Notes: a model not told the origin generated them from the letters alone. A stretch of 64,000 nt of DNA from Bacteroides_D sp963543925 (GCA_963543925.1 CAUUCP010000006.1:3957-67956), one strand, 5' to 3'. Shown: positions 53,748 to 63,731, numbered from the stretch's first letter. Numbers and translations: made by a program.

Positions 53748-55064
53748 ATGAGGGGAAGATCTATACATTGGACTCTATTACTTATCGCGACCTCTGTTTG
53801 TCAAGCTCTCCACGCAGCACCCACCGATACCCTCCAACTTTCCCTCCCTGATGCCATTGCGCGGGCACAACAAGCGAACCTGCAACTCCGCTCCACCACC
53901 GAGGGGGTCAAGCAAGCTTCCCTCGGTGTACAAGAAGCTTATGGTGCGCTCCTCCCATCAATTGATGCCGTCGGAGGATATAATCGACATCTCAAAAAGC
54001 CTGTCATGTTCCTCCCTCCAGGTTCCCCCATGGGCGATGTCCTCGAACTAGGAGCCGACAACAGTTTCCAAGCTTCCGTCTCCGCAAAACTTCCACTACT
54101 CGCCTTACCCCTCTACCAACAGATTGGAGTGGCAAAGACGGATCTCTCTATCGCTAAAGAGACCGAACGTGGGGCGCGTATTAACCTCGATGCCGATGTG
54201 CGCCTCGCCTTTGCCAATGCCCTCCTCGCAAACGCATCAAAAAACGTTGTCGAACAAAGCCTGCTGCGCGCAGAAGCAACCCTATTGCGTATAAAGAATC
54301 TCGCACAGCAGGGGATGGCCGCCGACTACGATCGCATCCGAGCAGAAGTGCAGGTCGCCAACCTCCGTCCTATCATCCTTCAAGCCAATGCTGGCGCTGA
54401 GGTGGCGCTACTCTCTCTCCGTACATTGGTCGGACTCCCAGACTCTATCCCTATTGCCCTTGTTGGCTCACTCGATTCGATGTTACAAGGGTTAGATACT
54501 ACCCCCATCCTCGCAGGAACGATGGATAACTCCTCCCTCCGACTCCTCTCTCTACAAGCCAATAAGCTCGATCTACAACGAAAGCTTATCCACTCTTCTC
54601 ACTTCCCTATGTTGGTCGCCGTCGCTAGCTATCAGTGGCAAACGCAAGCTAATGATTTCGAGTTTAGTAAATACCGCTGGGTAGATATCTCTCTGATTGG
54701 GCTACAGCTCTCTATCCCTATCTTCGCCGGTTTTACCAAATATCACCAAGAACAAAAGCTGCGCGTTGGCGTGCAAAGGATGCTCTTCCAACGAGAATAC
54801 ACCACACTCCAGCTGCAGAATCAACGTCATGTCCTCGCTGAGCAAATGAACGCTGCTCGTGCCTCTATGGAGGCAAATCTTGCTGCGCAAGCTCTTGCAG
54901 AACAAGGCGTCGCCATCGCTCGCGGACGCTACCAAGTGGGAACCGCTACACTCCTCGAGCTCAATGACGCCGAGATGGCGCTCACTCAAGCCGCTCTAAA
55001 CTATCTGAAAGCTGAGTTCGACTACATCAAGCTGCGTCTCGATTTGGAAAAGATAACTCGTTAA
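53748..55064 (+). CDS. TolC-family outer-membrane efflux protein
   Basis: 438 residues. Trimeric channel that lets an RND pump expel substrate. The signal peptide ends near CQALHAA; the mature protein has two related halves with long helices (LPDAIARAQQANLQLRSTTEGVKQA and the GTATLLELNDAEMALTQAALNYL repeat end). It is the first gene of a complete tripartite efflux operon; its stop overlaps the adaptor start (TAATG). Confidence 0.92.
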   Translation: MRGRSIHWTLLLIATSVCQALHAAPTDTLQLSLPDAIARAQQANLQLRSTTEGVKQASLGVQEAYGALLPSIDAVGGYNRHLKKPVMFLPPGSPMGDVLELGADNSFQASVSAKLPLLALPLYQQIGVAKTDLSIAKETERGARINLDADVRLAFANALLANASKNVVEQSLLRAEATLLRIKNLAQQGMAADYDRIRAEVQVANLRPIILQANAGAEVALLSLRTLVGLPDSIPIALVGSLDSMLQGLDTTPILAGTMDNSSLRLLSLQANKLDLQRKLIHSSHFPMLVAVASYQWQTQANDFEFSKYRWVDISLIGLQLSIPIFAGFTKYHQEQKLRVGVQRMLFQREYTTLQLQNQRHVLAEQMNAARASMEANLAAQALAEQGVAIARGRYQVGTATLLELNDAEMALTQAALNYLKAEFDYIKLRLDLEKITR

Positions 55065-56110
55065 TGAGAAAAAAATACTTTCCCGCCCTCCTCGCAGCAG
55101 GGCTTTTTTCCCTCCTCGTCGCCTGCAACAGTAGGACGTCACAACAAGCACCTAGCGAAGTGGAACAAGCCCTCGAAGTGCGCGTTGCTCCTACCACCTC
55201 AGCTCGTGTGCAAGACACAGAGACCTTCGCCGCATCGGTTAATGCCTTCGAGGTTAACCATGTCTGCCCGGCGATTGCTGGACGGATCGAGGCCGTCTTG
55301 GTGGATGTGGGCGACCTCGTGTCGGAGGGACAAAAACTCGTGCAGATGGACGAAACGCAGCTCCTTACAGCACGCGCCCAACTTGTCTCGCTAGAGCGCG
55401 ACCTCGCGCGACTCGATACGCTTCGTACCCTCGGCAGTGTCACACAACAACAGTACGATCAGCTACATACACAAGTCGAGGTCGCCCGTGCTCAAGTTGC
55501 TAATTTGCAAAAGAATACTAGACTTACTGCTCCGATTGCGGGTATCGTTACCGGACGTTATTTCCAGCCAGGCGAGCTCTTTACAATGTCCCCTACTCCA
55601 GAGTCTGCAGGACGCTCTGCGATTGTCACCCTTATGCAGATGAACCCCATCAAGGTGAAGTTTAATCTCCCCGAGGAACGTCTCGGAGCTCTAAAGGTCG
55701 GACAGGCTGTGGATGTCACCCTCGATGCCTATCCCAACGAACACTTCCAAGGGGCGATTTATCGTCTAGCCCCTACCGTACACGCCCTTTCGCACACTCT
55801 AGAGGTTGAGGTAAAGGTGCCCAATCCCCAACTCCGTCTTAAGCCTGGAATGTTTGCGCGGATTAACCTCTCTTTTGGTGAGGTCGAGCGACTCCTCGTC
55901 CCCGACCTCGCTATCGTACAGCAACGAGGTACAAACGATCGTGCCGTCTTCGTTGCACAGCAAGGTAGGGCGCGACGAAAGGTGGTGAAGCTTGGAAATC
56001 GGCAGGGTGACAAAATCGAGGTGCTCGAAGGACTCGCCCTCACCGACTCGGTGATCACCACTGGACTGCGTTTCTTACAGGACGGACACGCCATTCGTGT
56101 AGTACATTAA
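55064..56110 (+). CDS. RND efflux periplasmic adaptor (MFP), lipoprotein
   Basis: 348 residues. Lipobox LLVAC at about residues 16-20 anchors it. The biotinyl-lipoyl-like hairpin (VCPAIAGRIEAVLVDVGDLVSEGQKLVQMD), an alpha-hairpin (LVSLERDLARLDTL), the second lipoyl half (LTAPIAGIVTGRYFQPGELF) and a beta-barrel (IKVKFNLPEERLGALKVGQAVDV) are in the usual order. It connects the TolC channel with the pump encoded 15 bases downstream. Confidence 0.94.
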   Translation: MRKKYFPALLAAGLFSLLVACNSRTSQQAPSEVEQALEVRVAPTTSARVQDTETFAASVNAFEVNHVCPAIAGRIEAVLVDVGDLVSEGQKLVQMDETQLLTARAQLVSLERDLARLDTLRTLGSVTQQQYDQLHTQVEVARAQVANLQKNTRLTAPIAGIVTGRYFQPGELFTMSPTPESAGRSAIVTLMQMNPIKVKFNLPEERLGALKVGQAVDVTLDAYPNEHFQGAIYRLAPTVHALSHTLEVEVKVPNPQLRLKPGMFARINLSFGEVERLLVPDLAIVQQRGTNDRAVFVAQQGRARRKVVKLGNRQGDKIEVLEGLALTDSVITTGLRFLQDGHAIRVVH

Positions 56111-56125
56111 AATGGGTATCTACTC

Positions 56126-59100
56126 ATGAAGCTCTACGAATCCGCTGTCAGAAAGCCTATTACAACCCTCCTCCTCTTTGTTGCAGTTATCCTCTTCGGT
56201 CTCTTCTCCTACAACCGATTGGCTGTCGACCTCTACCCAGAGATCGATCCACCCTACATCTCTATCTTCACCTTTTACCAAGGGGCAAATGCCGAGGATA
56301 TCGAAACCAACATCTCCCGACTGCTCGAAGATAACCTCAATACTGTGGCAAACCTCAAGAAGCTAACTTCCTCCTCTTACGAGAACTATTCGCTCCTTGT
56401 ACTAGAGTTCGAATGGGGCGCAAACCTCGATGAGGCCACAAATAATATCCGAGACGCCCTCAGTCGTATCACAAAGAAGCTCCCCTCAGGTGTCGAGACG
56501 CCGATCATCTTCAAGTTCAACACCAATATGATTCCAATCCTCGAATTCTCGGTCACCGCCAGAGAAAGCACACCCGCACTTGCCGAGATTATCGAGGACG
56601 TTATCGTCAATCCCCTCAACCGTATCGACGGCGTCGGGGCGATCTCTATCACGGGAGGAGAAAAACGTGAGATTATGGTCGACGTCGACCCCAAGCGACT
56701 CGAAGGCTATAACCTCACGGTCGAACAGATCGGAGCTGCCATTACGCGCGAAAACATCAATATCCCCGCGGGAAACCTCTCTACGGGTAATATGAGTCTA
56801 GCCATGCGGGTCCAGGGTGAATTTGACGCCTCACAGCGCCTAAATAGCCTCGTCGTGGGACAGTTCCAAGGAAGGAATATAAGACTCGACGAGGTGGCGC
56901 GTGTCAACGATTCCCTCGCAGAGGCCACCCTCGTCGTCCGACGCAACGGACAAAGAGCTCTCCGTTTTTCTGTACAAAAACAGTCCGGGGCTAACGCCGT
57001 CAAGGTCGTGAAAGAGGTGATGGCCATGCTACCCGAGCTCAAAAGAAACCTACCACAAGACGTCGAAATTGCCACCCTCTTCAACACCTCAGAGTTCATC
57101 GAGAATAGCATTAACTCCCTCACAGAGACTGTCCTCTACGCCGCCCTTTTCGTTACACTCGTTATCCTATTTTTCCTAGGACGTTGGCGCGCAACATTCA
57201 TTATCATCATCACCATCCCCGTCTCACTCATCGCAGCCTTTATCTACCTATTTGTCTCGGGAAACTCTATCAACATCATCTCCCTGAGCTCCCTCTCTAT
57301 AGCCATCGGGATGGTCGTCGACGACGCGATCGTGGTCCTCGAAAACGTCACCACGCATCTCGAGCGGGGAAGCTCTCCACGCGAAGCTGCCGTCTACGGA
57401 ACCAACGAGGTCGCCCTCTCCGTCATCGCAGCAACCCTCACCGTGGTCGCCGTCTTCTTACCTCTGACCATGATTAGCGGACTCAGCGGTATTATGTTTC
57501 GACAGCTAGGTGCCTCGGTTTCTATAGTGATTGTCATTTCCGTGATGGCCGCCCTCTCACTCACCCCGATGCTCTCCTCTCGAATCCTCAAGTTTCGTGA
57601 GAAAAAGGTTTCTACGAAGAGGAATCGTATACAACAAGCGATCGAGACCATACTACGATCGCTCGACAACGTCTATGCACGTACCCTTATCTGGACTACC
57701 CAGCACCGTACCTTCATGATTATCGCCACCTTCCTCATTTTCATCGGGAGTATGATGCTCATCCCTCGCCTCCGTACAGAGTTTATGCCACAGTCCGATA
57801 ACTCGCGTATTAGCGTTACCGCAAAGCTCGCTACTGGCGTGCGTGTCGAGTATACAGGACACATCGTAGATACGATAGAGCGCTTGCTCAACCTACAAAA
57901 CCCAGAGATCACACTCCTCGCCTCCACCTATGGCGCAGCCTCCAGCGACAACCTCTTTGCTGCATTCAATGGTAGTGGGAATAATATCATCTCCCTCGAT
58001 ATCCGTCTCGTAAAACCCGACAAACGCGCACGTTCCATGTTTACCATCAGTGACTCCGTACGTGCCATGCTACGACGATTCCCTGAAATTGAATCCCTTA
58101 CCGTCAAACCCGGAGGAAACCAAGGGGGCATGGGAGGTGCCCCAACCATCGATGTCAACGTCTTCGGATACGACCTCGACCGTACCACACCCATCGCCGA
58201 GCAACTCGCAGAGGCTATGCGAGACATCCCAGGTACCAGAGACGTACAGGTCAAACGAGACCCCTTTAAGCAGGAGTATAATATCGAGTTCGACCGAGAA
58301 AAGCTCGCGATGCACGGTCTCAATACTGCCACCGCGGCCGCCTATGTGCGTAATCGGATGAACGGGCTTATCGCCTCTAAATTCCGAGAGGGGGGAAAAG
58401 AATACGATATCCGAGTCCGTTACGCAAAGCCCTACCGAGAGTCCCTCGCCGATGTACAGAATATCACCCTATACTCCAACACAGGAGTCCCATTTAAGCT
58501 CAAAGAGGTCGCCAAAATCTCCGAATTCTACGCGCCACCCTACATTAGTCGAGAGAACCGGCAGCGCACGATTACCGTCTCCACGGGGTTACACAATGCC
58601 TCCCTCTCTGCCGTCGTAGATGAGATCTGGAAGGTGGTCGAACGCATGGAACTCCCCTCCGATATCTCCATCGGAATCGGGGGAACCGCCAAGGAACAAC
58701 AAGACTCTCAACAGGACATGGGGCTACTCCTCATCCTCGTGCTCCTATTGGTATACATCGTTATGGCATCCCAGTTCGAATCCTTCAAATCCCCATTCAT
58801 TATCATGCTCTCCCTCCCCTTCGCCTTTAGTGGGGTCGTGCTCGCACTCCTCGTTACTGGAGAGGCGCTAAGTCTCATCTCCATGATCGGTGCGATTATG
58901 CTCGTCGGCATTGCGGTGAAAAATGGGATTGTACTCGTCGATTATACCAACCTCTTGCGTGAAAGAGGTTACTCTACATTCCGTGCCGTAATCGAGGGGG
59001 GAAAATCCCGTCTCCGACCTGTGCTTATGACCTCCCTCACTACAATCCTTGGCATGGTCCCCCTTGCCCTAAGCTCTGGAGAAGGCTCTGAAGTATGGCG

Positions 59101-59239
59101 TCCGATGGGCGTTGCCGTGATTGGAGGACTCACCTTCTCTACCCTACTGACCCTACTGATCGTACCAGCCGTTTATGCCGCTTTTGCGGGAAGAGAAATG
59201 GTTAGTAAGCGGAAAAAGCGCTTGCGTGCAAGCCAATAA
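56126..59239 (+). CDS. RND-family efflux pump (AcrB-like)
   Basis: 1037 residues, the usual size. Proton-driven inner-membrane exporter. Twelve membrane helices and two large periplasmic loops; IAIGMVVDDAIVVLENV has the proton-relay Asp-Asp pair of helix 4, and the conserved GTNEVALSVIAATLTVVAVFLPL and GIAVKNGIVLVDYTNLLRERG stretches are present. YPEIDPPYISIFTFYQGANAEDIE at the N-terminus is typical of HAE-1-type pumps. Substrate (drugs, bile salts, dyes) cannot be read from sequence. Confidence 0.94.
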   Translation: MKLYESAVRKPITTLLLFVAVILFGLFSYNRLAVDLYPEIDPPYISIFTFYQGANAEDIETNISRLLEDNLNTVANLKKLTSSSYENYSLLVLEFEWGANLDEATNNIRDALSRITKKLPSGVETPIIFKFNTNMIPILEFSVTARESTPALAEIIEDVIVNPLNRIDGVGAISITGGEKREIMVDVDPKRLEGYNLTVEQIGAAITRENINIPAGNLSTGNMSLAMRVQGEFDASQRLNSLVVGQFQGRNIRLDEVARVNDSLAEATLVVRRNGQRALRFSVQKQSGANAVKVVKEVMAMLPELKRNLPQDVEIATLFNTSEFIENSINSLTETVLYAALFVTLVILFFLGRWRATFIIIITIPVSLIAAFIYLFVSGNSINIISLSSLSIAIGMVVDDAIVVLENVTTHLERGSSPREAAVYGTNEVALSVIAATLTVVAVFLPLTMISGLSGIMFRQLGASVSIVIVISVMAALSLTPMLSSRILKFREKKVSTKRNRIQQAIETILRSLDNVYARTLIWTTQHRTFMIIATFLIFIGSMMLIPRLRTEFMPQSDNSRISVTAKLATGVRVEYTGHIVDTIERLLNLQNPEITLLASTYGAASSDNLFAAFNGSGNNIISLDIRLVKPDKRARSMFTISDSVRAMLRRFPEIESLTVKPGGNQGGMGGAPTIDVNVFGYDLDRTTPIAEQLAEAMRDIPGTRDVQVKRDPFKQEYNIEFDREKLAMHGLNTATAAAYVRNRMNGLIASKFREGGKEYDIRVRYAKPYRESLADVQNITLYSNTGVPFKLKEVAKISEFYAPPYISRENRQRTITVSTGLHNASLSAVVDEIWKVVERMELPSDISIGIGGTAKEQQDSQQDMGLLLILVLLLVYIVMASQFESFKSPFIIMLSLPFAFSGVVLALLVTGEALSLISMIGAIMLVGIAVKNGIVLVDYTNLLRERGYSTFRAVIEGGKSRLRPVLMTSLTTILGMVPLALSSGEGSEVWRPMGVAVIGGLTFSTLLTLLIVPAVYAAFAGREMVSKRKKRLRASQ

Positions 59240-59275
59240 ACTCGAAAAATCAACTCCTAAAGATGAACTGATTCG

Positions 59276-59308
59276 CATAGGGGGGAGTGAATCTCCCCTA
59301 TGTTATTT
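59276..59308 (+). terminator. Terminator after the RND operon
   Basis: CATAGGGGGGAG-TGAAT-CTCCCCTATG hairpin followed by TTATTTT; 37 bases after the stop of the pump gene. Confidence 0.75.
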
Positions 59309-59372
59309 TGGAAGGGGAGACTCTAATAATAGCTAAAAAAGCCCTCGCGATACGATCCGTAAAAGTGAGGAA

Positions 59373-59722
59373 GATACTGTCCTAAAAGAGTGTGTAAATG
59401 TCGCAGCTACTGGGGAGAAAAACAGGGAAATACCGCTTTATGTTTTCATCAATTCCTTATCCCCAAACAAGGCATGTTCGGAGTACACCAACGCTACACG
59501 CCCGCTACACGCCCTCTACACGGAAGGAATTAGGTAAAATTACCTACTCCAAAATAGCCCATACTCTATACGTATTTCTTTATTTCGTCACGCTATTAGT
59601 TAGCTTATTGTATAAAAATAGAGCTTTAGAATTTCCTGAAGTGGTAGTGTACACTATGCGTATAAAAACAGTCGTAGACCTGAGGGGAGACAGGGGCTTT
59701 ATACCCTTTTACGCGCACTACC
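59373..59722 (+). mobile_element. MITE copy C
   Basis: 350 bases. Left end identical to copy A over GATACTGTCCTAAAAGAGTG; the right end (TACCCTTTTACGCGCACTAC) is diverged but at the expected distance, and 16 of its 23 end bases agree with copy B by my alignment. The internal block from CTACACG repeats through AAATAGAGCTTTAGAATTTC is close to copy A, but the GGGCGGCGAAATA end block is lost. It fills most of the gene-free stretch 59240-59824. Confidence 0.78.
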
Positions 59723-59780
59723 AACAGATCTCGTTTTTTACATTCTCTCGTCTCGATTTTGCTAGTTAGAGCCTTCTTTG

Positions 59781-59788
59781 TACTTTTG
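59781..59788 (+). promoter_or_regulatory. -7 promoter box (TACTTTTG) for the CAP-domain gene
   Basis: Matches TAnnTTTG, 37 bases before the ATG at 59825 and just outside MITE copy C. Confidence 0.5.
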
Positions 59789-59824
59789 GTAAACGAACTA
59801 ACCAATACAAAGTACTAGCATACC

Positions 59825-60619
59825 ATGAATAGTTCTTTTAGGCTGGCAATCCTACTGCTTTTGGGCTCTCTTCTTCTAATAACTTTTCCCACCCTAGCTG
59901 CGAACGACGGAAAAGATTTTACCCAAAAAGAACGCGAGGACGCAAACGTCGCTGCAAATACCCCAGGGCTTTCCAAGCTCGAGAAAGAGGTCTACTACTA
60001 CCTGAACCTCGCTCGAATTGCTCCGAAGACCTTCGCCAACAAATACGTAAAAGATTATAAAGGTGAAGGGTATATGTTCGCCGAGAGACAAGAGTCACTC
60101 TACCAGCAACTTCTGGAAATGAAGCCGCTCGGGCGTCTAAAGCCCGACCAAAAGCTCATAGAAACCGCCGTATGTTTTGCTACCCAAGCTGGAAAGGCTG
60201 GGATTATGGGACACTCAAGAGCGGGGACTTCCTGCAAGGAAGAGTACGAAGGTGAATGCTGCGCTTACGGAAAAATGAGCGCCCTAGCAAACGTGGTCGA
60301 ATTGCTGGTAGATCCTGGGGAAGGAAACGAATCTCTAGGACATCGAAAGATTATGCTCTCTGGAAAATACCACTTCATGGGATGCGCAGAACGAGATCAC
60401 AAACAGTTCGAAAAGAATCTAGTCCTCGATTTCGGATCGGCAAGTAATGGTGAACTACACCAAGGCGAAGAGCCTCAAGAAGGTGGAAGATGCCCCTATG
60501 AAGAAGATGAGAAGGAAGTCCAGCAAATCGTCGACGATGCCTGCGGCTCTAGCTGTCCAGAAACAGATGACGACTCGGACGACGATGATGATCTCGGTGA
60601 TGATGAAGATTCCGAGTAG
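59825..60619 (+). CDS. Secreted CAP (SCP/PR1-like) domain protein
   Basis: 264 residues. Signal peptide cut after TLAA, then a CAP domain (about 45-215): VYYYLNLARIAPKTFANKYV, MGHSRAG (His), CKEEYEGECCAYG (Glu), LLVDPGEGNESLGHRKIML (second His) and YHFMGCAERDHKQ outline the CAP cavity. Several paired cysteines suggest disulfides outside the cytoplasm. An acidic tail (DDDSDDDDDLGDDEDSE) could bind cations. Bacterial CAP proteins have few known roles. A truncated copy follows. Confidence 0.88.
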   Translation: MNSSFRLAILLLLGSLLLITFPTLAANDGKDFTQKEREDANVAANTPGLSKLEKEVYYYLNLARIAPKTFANKYVKDYKGEGYMFAERQESLYQQLLEMKPLGRLKPDQKLIETAVCFATQAGKAGIMGHSRAGTSCKEEYEGECCAYGKMSALANVVELLVDPGEGNESLGHRKIMLSGKYHFMGCAERDHKQFEKNLVLDFGSASNGELHQGEEPQEGGRCPYEEDEKEVQQIVDDACGSSCPETDDDSDDDDDLGDDEDSE

Positions 60620-60913
60620 GGCGTTAACGCTGCTTTGTACCATACCATGGGATGTGCGGAACGTGAGCATCGAGAGTACAGCAAGAACCTTGTCATGGAC
60701 TTCGGGATAGGATCTAACGACGACGATGACCTACTACTAGGCGACGACGGAGCGCCAGAAGATGATTTGTCGAAACAAGCGGATGTCCGCACTGACAAAA
60801 GAAATTCGTGCGAGAAACTGGCAGACGAAATAGAGGAAAATATGAACAAAATTGGGGAAGGTTGCGAAGACATAGATGCCGAGGCTGATGCCGAGATCGA
60901 GGCCGACCTCTAG
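60620..60913 (+). pseudogene. Remnant of a second CAP-domain gene (3' part only)
   Basis: An open frame reads YHTMGCAEREHREYSKNLVM and DFGIGSNDDDD, close to YHFMGCAERDHKQFEKNLVL and DFGSASN of the preceding gene, then a different acidic tail ending at 60913 (DAEADAEIEADL). It lacks the signal and most of the CAP domain, and has no plausible start except TTG at 60635. It begins directly after the stop of the intact gene, as expected from deletion between two tandem CAP genes. It may instead be read through by an unusual start, but I think that unlikely. Confidence 0.72.
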
Positions 60914-60953
60914 TACCGACCGATCCTCCTAACAACAGATTGTAACTAGTACC

Positions 60954-62555
60954 ATGAATAGAAAACTTTTTCTACTACTCTTTTGGCTGATAGGCTTTTG
61001 TAGCCTCTCCGCGCTAGCACAAAGCTACTACGAGTTTTCCTATAAAGATAAGGCGGGAAAACTCTGCTACGGATTCATGATTTATGAATCCGACGACAAC
61101 TGCTCTATGCGTATCGTGCAGCTTACAAACAATCAAGAGGTGACTGCTGCCGAGGAAATCAAATACGTCGGACAGCAGGGCGTGGAAAACGGACAACAGT
61201 ACACTGCCCTCTGTCCAGAGAAAGAACAAGCGAACGCCCCCAATATCGTCTTCTTTTGGAATAAGCTCAAGGGATCCAAGAATCTAGAGATCGTCCCCGC
61301 CCTCTGCTTTGATCTCGAAAAGGACGATTTCCAAGATCCAGAATCTTTTACCGAGGTCGGATTATCGGACATTACAACAGACTATTTGCAACAGTTTTAC
61401 TCCCCAGAAGAGGAAACGTATAAGTCCATTTTCAGAGCCCAAAAGGAGATAGTAAAACAACGAGAACAGATCGCGAAAAATCTCGGTGACGGTTCCGATA
61501 TCTTCCGAGCCGTCATGGATTTCCTCGCAGAAAATGGCGTAAAAGTCGATGTATCTACACCGCCAGCAACGACACAGCAAAACAATGGCGAAGCAAACGT
61601 CGCCAACGAAGGAGGCAATTGCGCTAACGTTGACAATAGCAACGCTTCTGATAATAACGATGGAAATGGAAACCGCGCAGACGACGCTGAAGAGGACGAC
61701 GATAACGACCAAGGGGGAAGCGCTGACAACGATGCAGACGATGACGATAACGATGCAAGCGACTACAATCAGGGAAATAACCTAGCCTCCACAACTCCCA
61801 ACGCCGCAGGCGTTACGCTCCATTTTGTATCTGTTATCAATTCCAACGTCAGCGACATCGGAGCTTCGTGCGAAAGAGACTATGACAATTTCCTGGGTGA
61901 GCTCAAAGGAATCGCACAAGCGCTCGGTATCCAATTCAAAAATCACTCGGTCATGGGGGACTATTACTCCCGAGAAGCCGTAGCCGAAACACTCAGTGAA
62001 CTACGACCAGGAGGAAACGACATCGTATTTTTCTATTACAGCGGACACGGGTTCAGGTTCGATGACCAACAAAGCCAATATCCTGCCATCGCCCTTACCT
62101 CTTCATCTTACGACGATATCACTAGAAACTATTTGCTTATGAGCGATATATACGACGAAATTTGCTCCAAAAATGCCCGTCTCAATATCGTTCTCAGCGA
62201 TTGTTGCAATACTCCGATCGGGGTCGAACAACCTGCAATGAGAGAAACAGGTACTCTTTATGGGAGAGCAAATAACAATTTCTCGGTCAACCGACTCGGA
62301 CAGCTCTTCCTACAAGAACGGGGGAATTTGCTCTCCACTGCTGCATCGCCTGGGGAAACTTCCATTTGCGACATGACGGGCGGTTTCTTCACCATTGCAT
62401 TTATACGTTCGCTACGAAAAGAAATTAACGCAACCAACGCTCAAGACGTCTCTTGGAACAATATTATCAATAACACGATATCCTCTGCGCGTCAGCGCAG
62501 TTCCGACGTCGGGAACATACAACACGGAATTAAAGAGACCACAATATATCGATGA
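60954..62555 (+). CDS. Secreted metacaspase-like cysteine protease (C14)
   Basis: 533 residues. Signal peptide cut near ALAQ, an N-terminal domain of about 190 residues with no known family (YYEFSYKDKAGKLCYGFMIYE), an Asn/Asp-rich linker (about 205-280) and a caspase-like domain (about 285-533). The catalytic pair is visible as His365 in YYSGHGFR and Cys418 in LSDCCNT; the basic/acidic S1 pocket residues were not assigned. Caspase-like proteins of bacteria are often regulated by cleavage. Its export, the neighbouring CAP gene and the overlapping lipoprotein gene suggest an envelope role. Confidence 0.85.
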   Translation: MNRKLFLLLFWLIGFCSLSALAQSYYEFSYKDKAGKLCYGFMIYESDDNCSMRIVQLTNNQEVTAAEEIKYVGQQGVENGQQYTALCPEKEQANAPNIVFFWNKLKGSKNLEIVPALCFDLEKDDFQDPESFTEVGLSDITTDYLQQFYSPEEETYKSIFRAQKEIVKQREQIAKNLGDGSDIFRAVMDFLAENGVKVDVSTPPATTQQNNGEANVANEGGNCANVDNSNASDNNDGNGNRADDAEEDDDNDQGGSADNDADDDDNDASDYNQGNNLASTTPNAAGVTLHFVSVINSNVSDIGASCERDYDNFLGELKGIAQALGIQFKNHSVMGDYYSREAVAETLSELRPGGNDIVFFYYSGHGFRFDDQQSQYPAIALTSSSYDDITRNYLLMSDIYDEICSKNARLNIVLSDCCNTPIGVEQPAMRETGTLYGRANNNFSVNRLGQLFLQERGNLLSTAASPGETSICDMTGGFFTIAFIRSLRKEINATNAQDVSWNNIINNTISSARQRSSDVGNIQHGIKETTIYR

Positions 62556-63037
62556 AAAACTACCGTTCTCTCGCGTTTCTCTTGCTCGCGCTCTCCATTC
62601 TCTTCCTTTACGCATGCTCAACTACAGAGTATGCCGTGCAGGAACTCCCTAAGTTGAACCTTGCACTCGAAGTGAATACAGAAGCTAAAATACTGGTCAA
62701 TACGCCACGTGAGGCTGTCATACAAGATCCCGAGGGAGCCGTGATCCAAATTACAAAACTCGACAGGATGCAGTACGACGACCAAACAATTGGTAAACTC
62801 ATTCTAACCACTGCACAGGAACAGGGACTACCACTTAATGCACTCAAAGTCACTCGACTCAATGCAAAAGGGGTCTCGGGGGTCTATGTACAAGGAACAA
62901 AAGGGGATAGTCTTATCCTAGTGGGCGGTTTCATCGGCTTACAATCGATTGATGGGTATCTCTCTGTATTTCATTTCCCAAGAAACATGGAAGAAGAGGC
63001 TCAACGAGCTATGTGCTCTATCTTCCACAAAAATTAA
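62552..63037 (+). CDS. Putative lipoprotein overlapping the metacaspase-like gene
   Basis: 161 residues. Lipobox LYAC (Cys22) after a leucine-rich signal. The mature part alternates beta and alpha stretches (GAVIQITKLDRMQYDDQTIGKL, ALKVTRLNAKGVSGVYVQGTKGD) and is not assigned to a family. The ATG overlaps the TGA of the protease gene (ATGA), a strong sign of coupled translation and hence of a functional link. Confidence 0.82.
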   Translation: MKNYRSLAFLLLALSILFLYACSTTEYAVQELPKLNLALEVNTEAKILVNTPREAVIQDPEGAVIQITKLDRMQYDDQTIGKLILTTAQEQGLPLNALKVTRLNAKGVSGVYVQGTKGDSLILVGGFIGLQSIDGYLSVFHFPRNMEEEAQRAMCSIFHKN

Positions 63038-63080
63038 TTACTTGGGCTATGACTGCGAACCGTGATTGTTAAAATTATTG

Positions 63081-63088
63081 TAGCTTTG
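63081..63088 (+). promoter_or_regulatory. -7 promoter box (TAGCTTTG) for the last lipoprotein gene
   Basis: Matches TAnnTTTG, 92 bases before the ATG at 63181. Confidence 0.5.
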
Positions 63089-63180
63089 TGCGATGTTCTT
63101 ATGAGGAAAACGCAGGTCTGCGCTGAAATAATGAACCGCATAATGGCAACTCGGGATTAACTTTCTAAATATTTATTGTG

Positions 63181-63702
63181 ATGAGAAAAGTTCTTTTAGG
63201 TCTTTTGGTCGTTTTAGCTACGACATTCTTCTTTGCGTCTTGTGCTAGCAAGACCGAAATCTTGCAGAAGGCTGTAGAAAAGGTGAAGGCTGATGGCAAT
63301 ATGCCAAAAACTGAAGGGGGGATCACCATGGACGTCGCCTTCGATGCTGCAAGCAACACCATCACTTACAGCCTCGATATGCCTGAACAGGTGTACACCT
63401 CTATGAAGCTTATGGCGGCACAACCTACTTACAAGGATTTCTTTATGTATACCAACAAGGATAACGAGGCTTACAAGGAATTGGCAAAACTCCTATTGGA
63501 CGTTAACGGTAAATTGCAGTTCAGCTATGCATGCTCTGGTCAAGCGCCATTCTCTATCGAATTCGGAGCAGACTACCTCAAAAAGTTGGTAGATGGTACA
63601 CTCACTCCCACCGAGGCTCCTCAGGTACAACAACCAGAATCCGTACCTGCAGAGGCCGCAATGCAAGGTGATGGAGAAGGTGTTGAAATGGACGAAGAAT
63701 AG
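63181..63702 (+). CDS. Putative lipoprotein
   Basis: 173 residues. Lipobox FASC (about residues 17-20). Mature part: an alpha-beta protein (ILQKAVEKVKADGNMPKTEG, FDAASNTITYSLDMPEQVY), then an acidic tail (QGDGEGVEMDEE). The start ATG 63181 is preferred to the GTG at 63178. No family recognised. Biased codons (GAC, AAG, GGT) hint at good expression. It has its own promoter and terminator. Confidence 0.8.
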   Translation: MRKVLLGLLVVLATTFFFASCASKTEILQKAVEKVKADGNMPKTEGGITMDVAFDAASNTITYSLDMPEQVYTSMKLMAAQPTYKDFFMYTNKDNEAYKELAKLLLDVNGKLQFSYACSGQAPFSIEFGADYLKKLVDGTLTPTEAPQVQQPESVPAEAAMQGDGEGVEMDEE

Positions 63703-63731
63703 TCTCGTCTCGTATTTTTCAGAATTTACAA

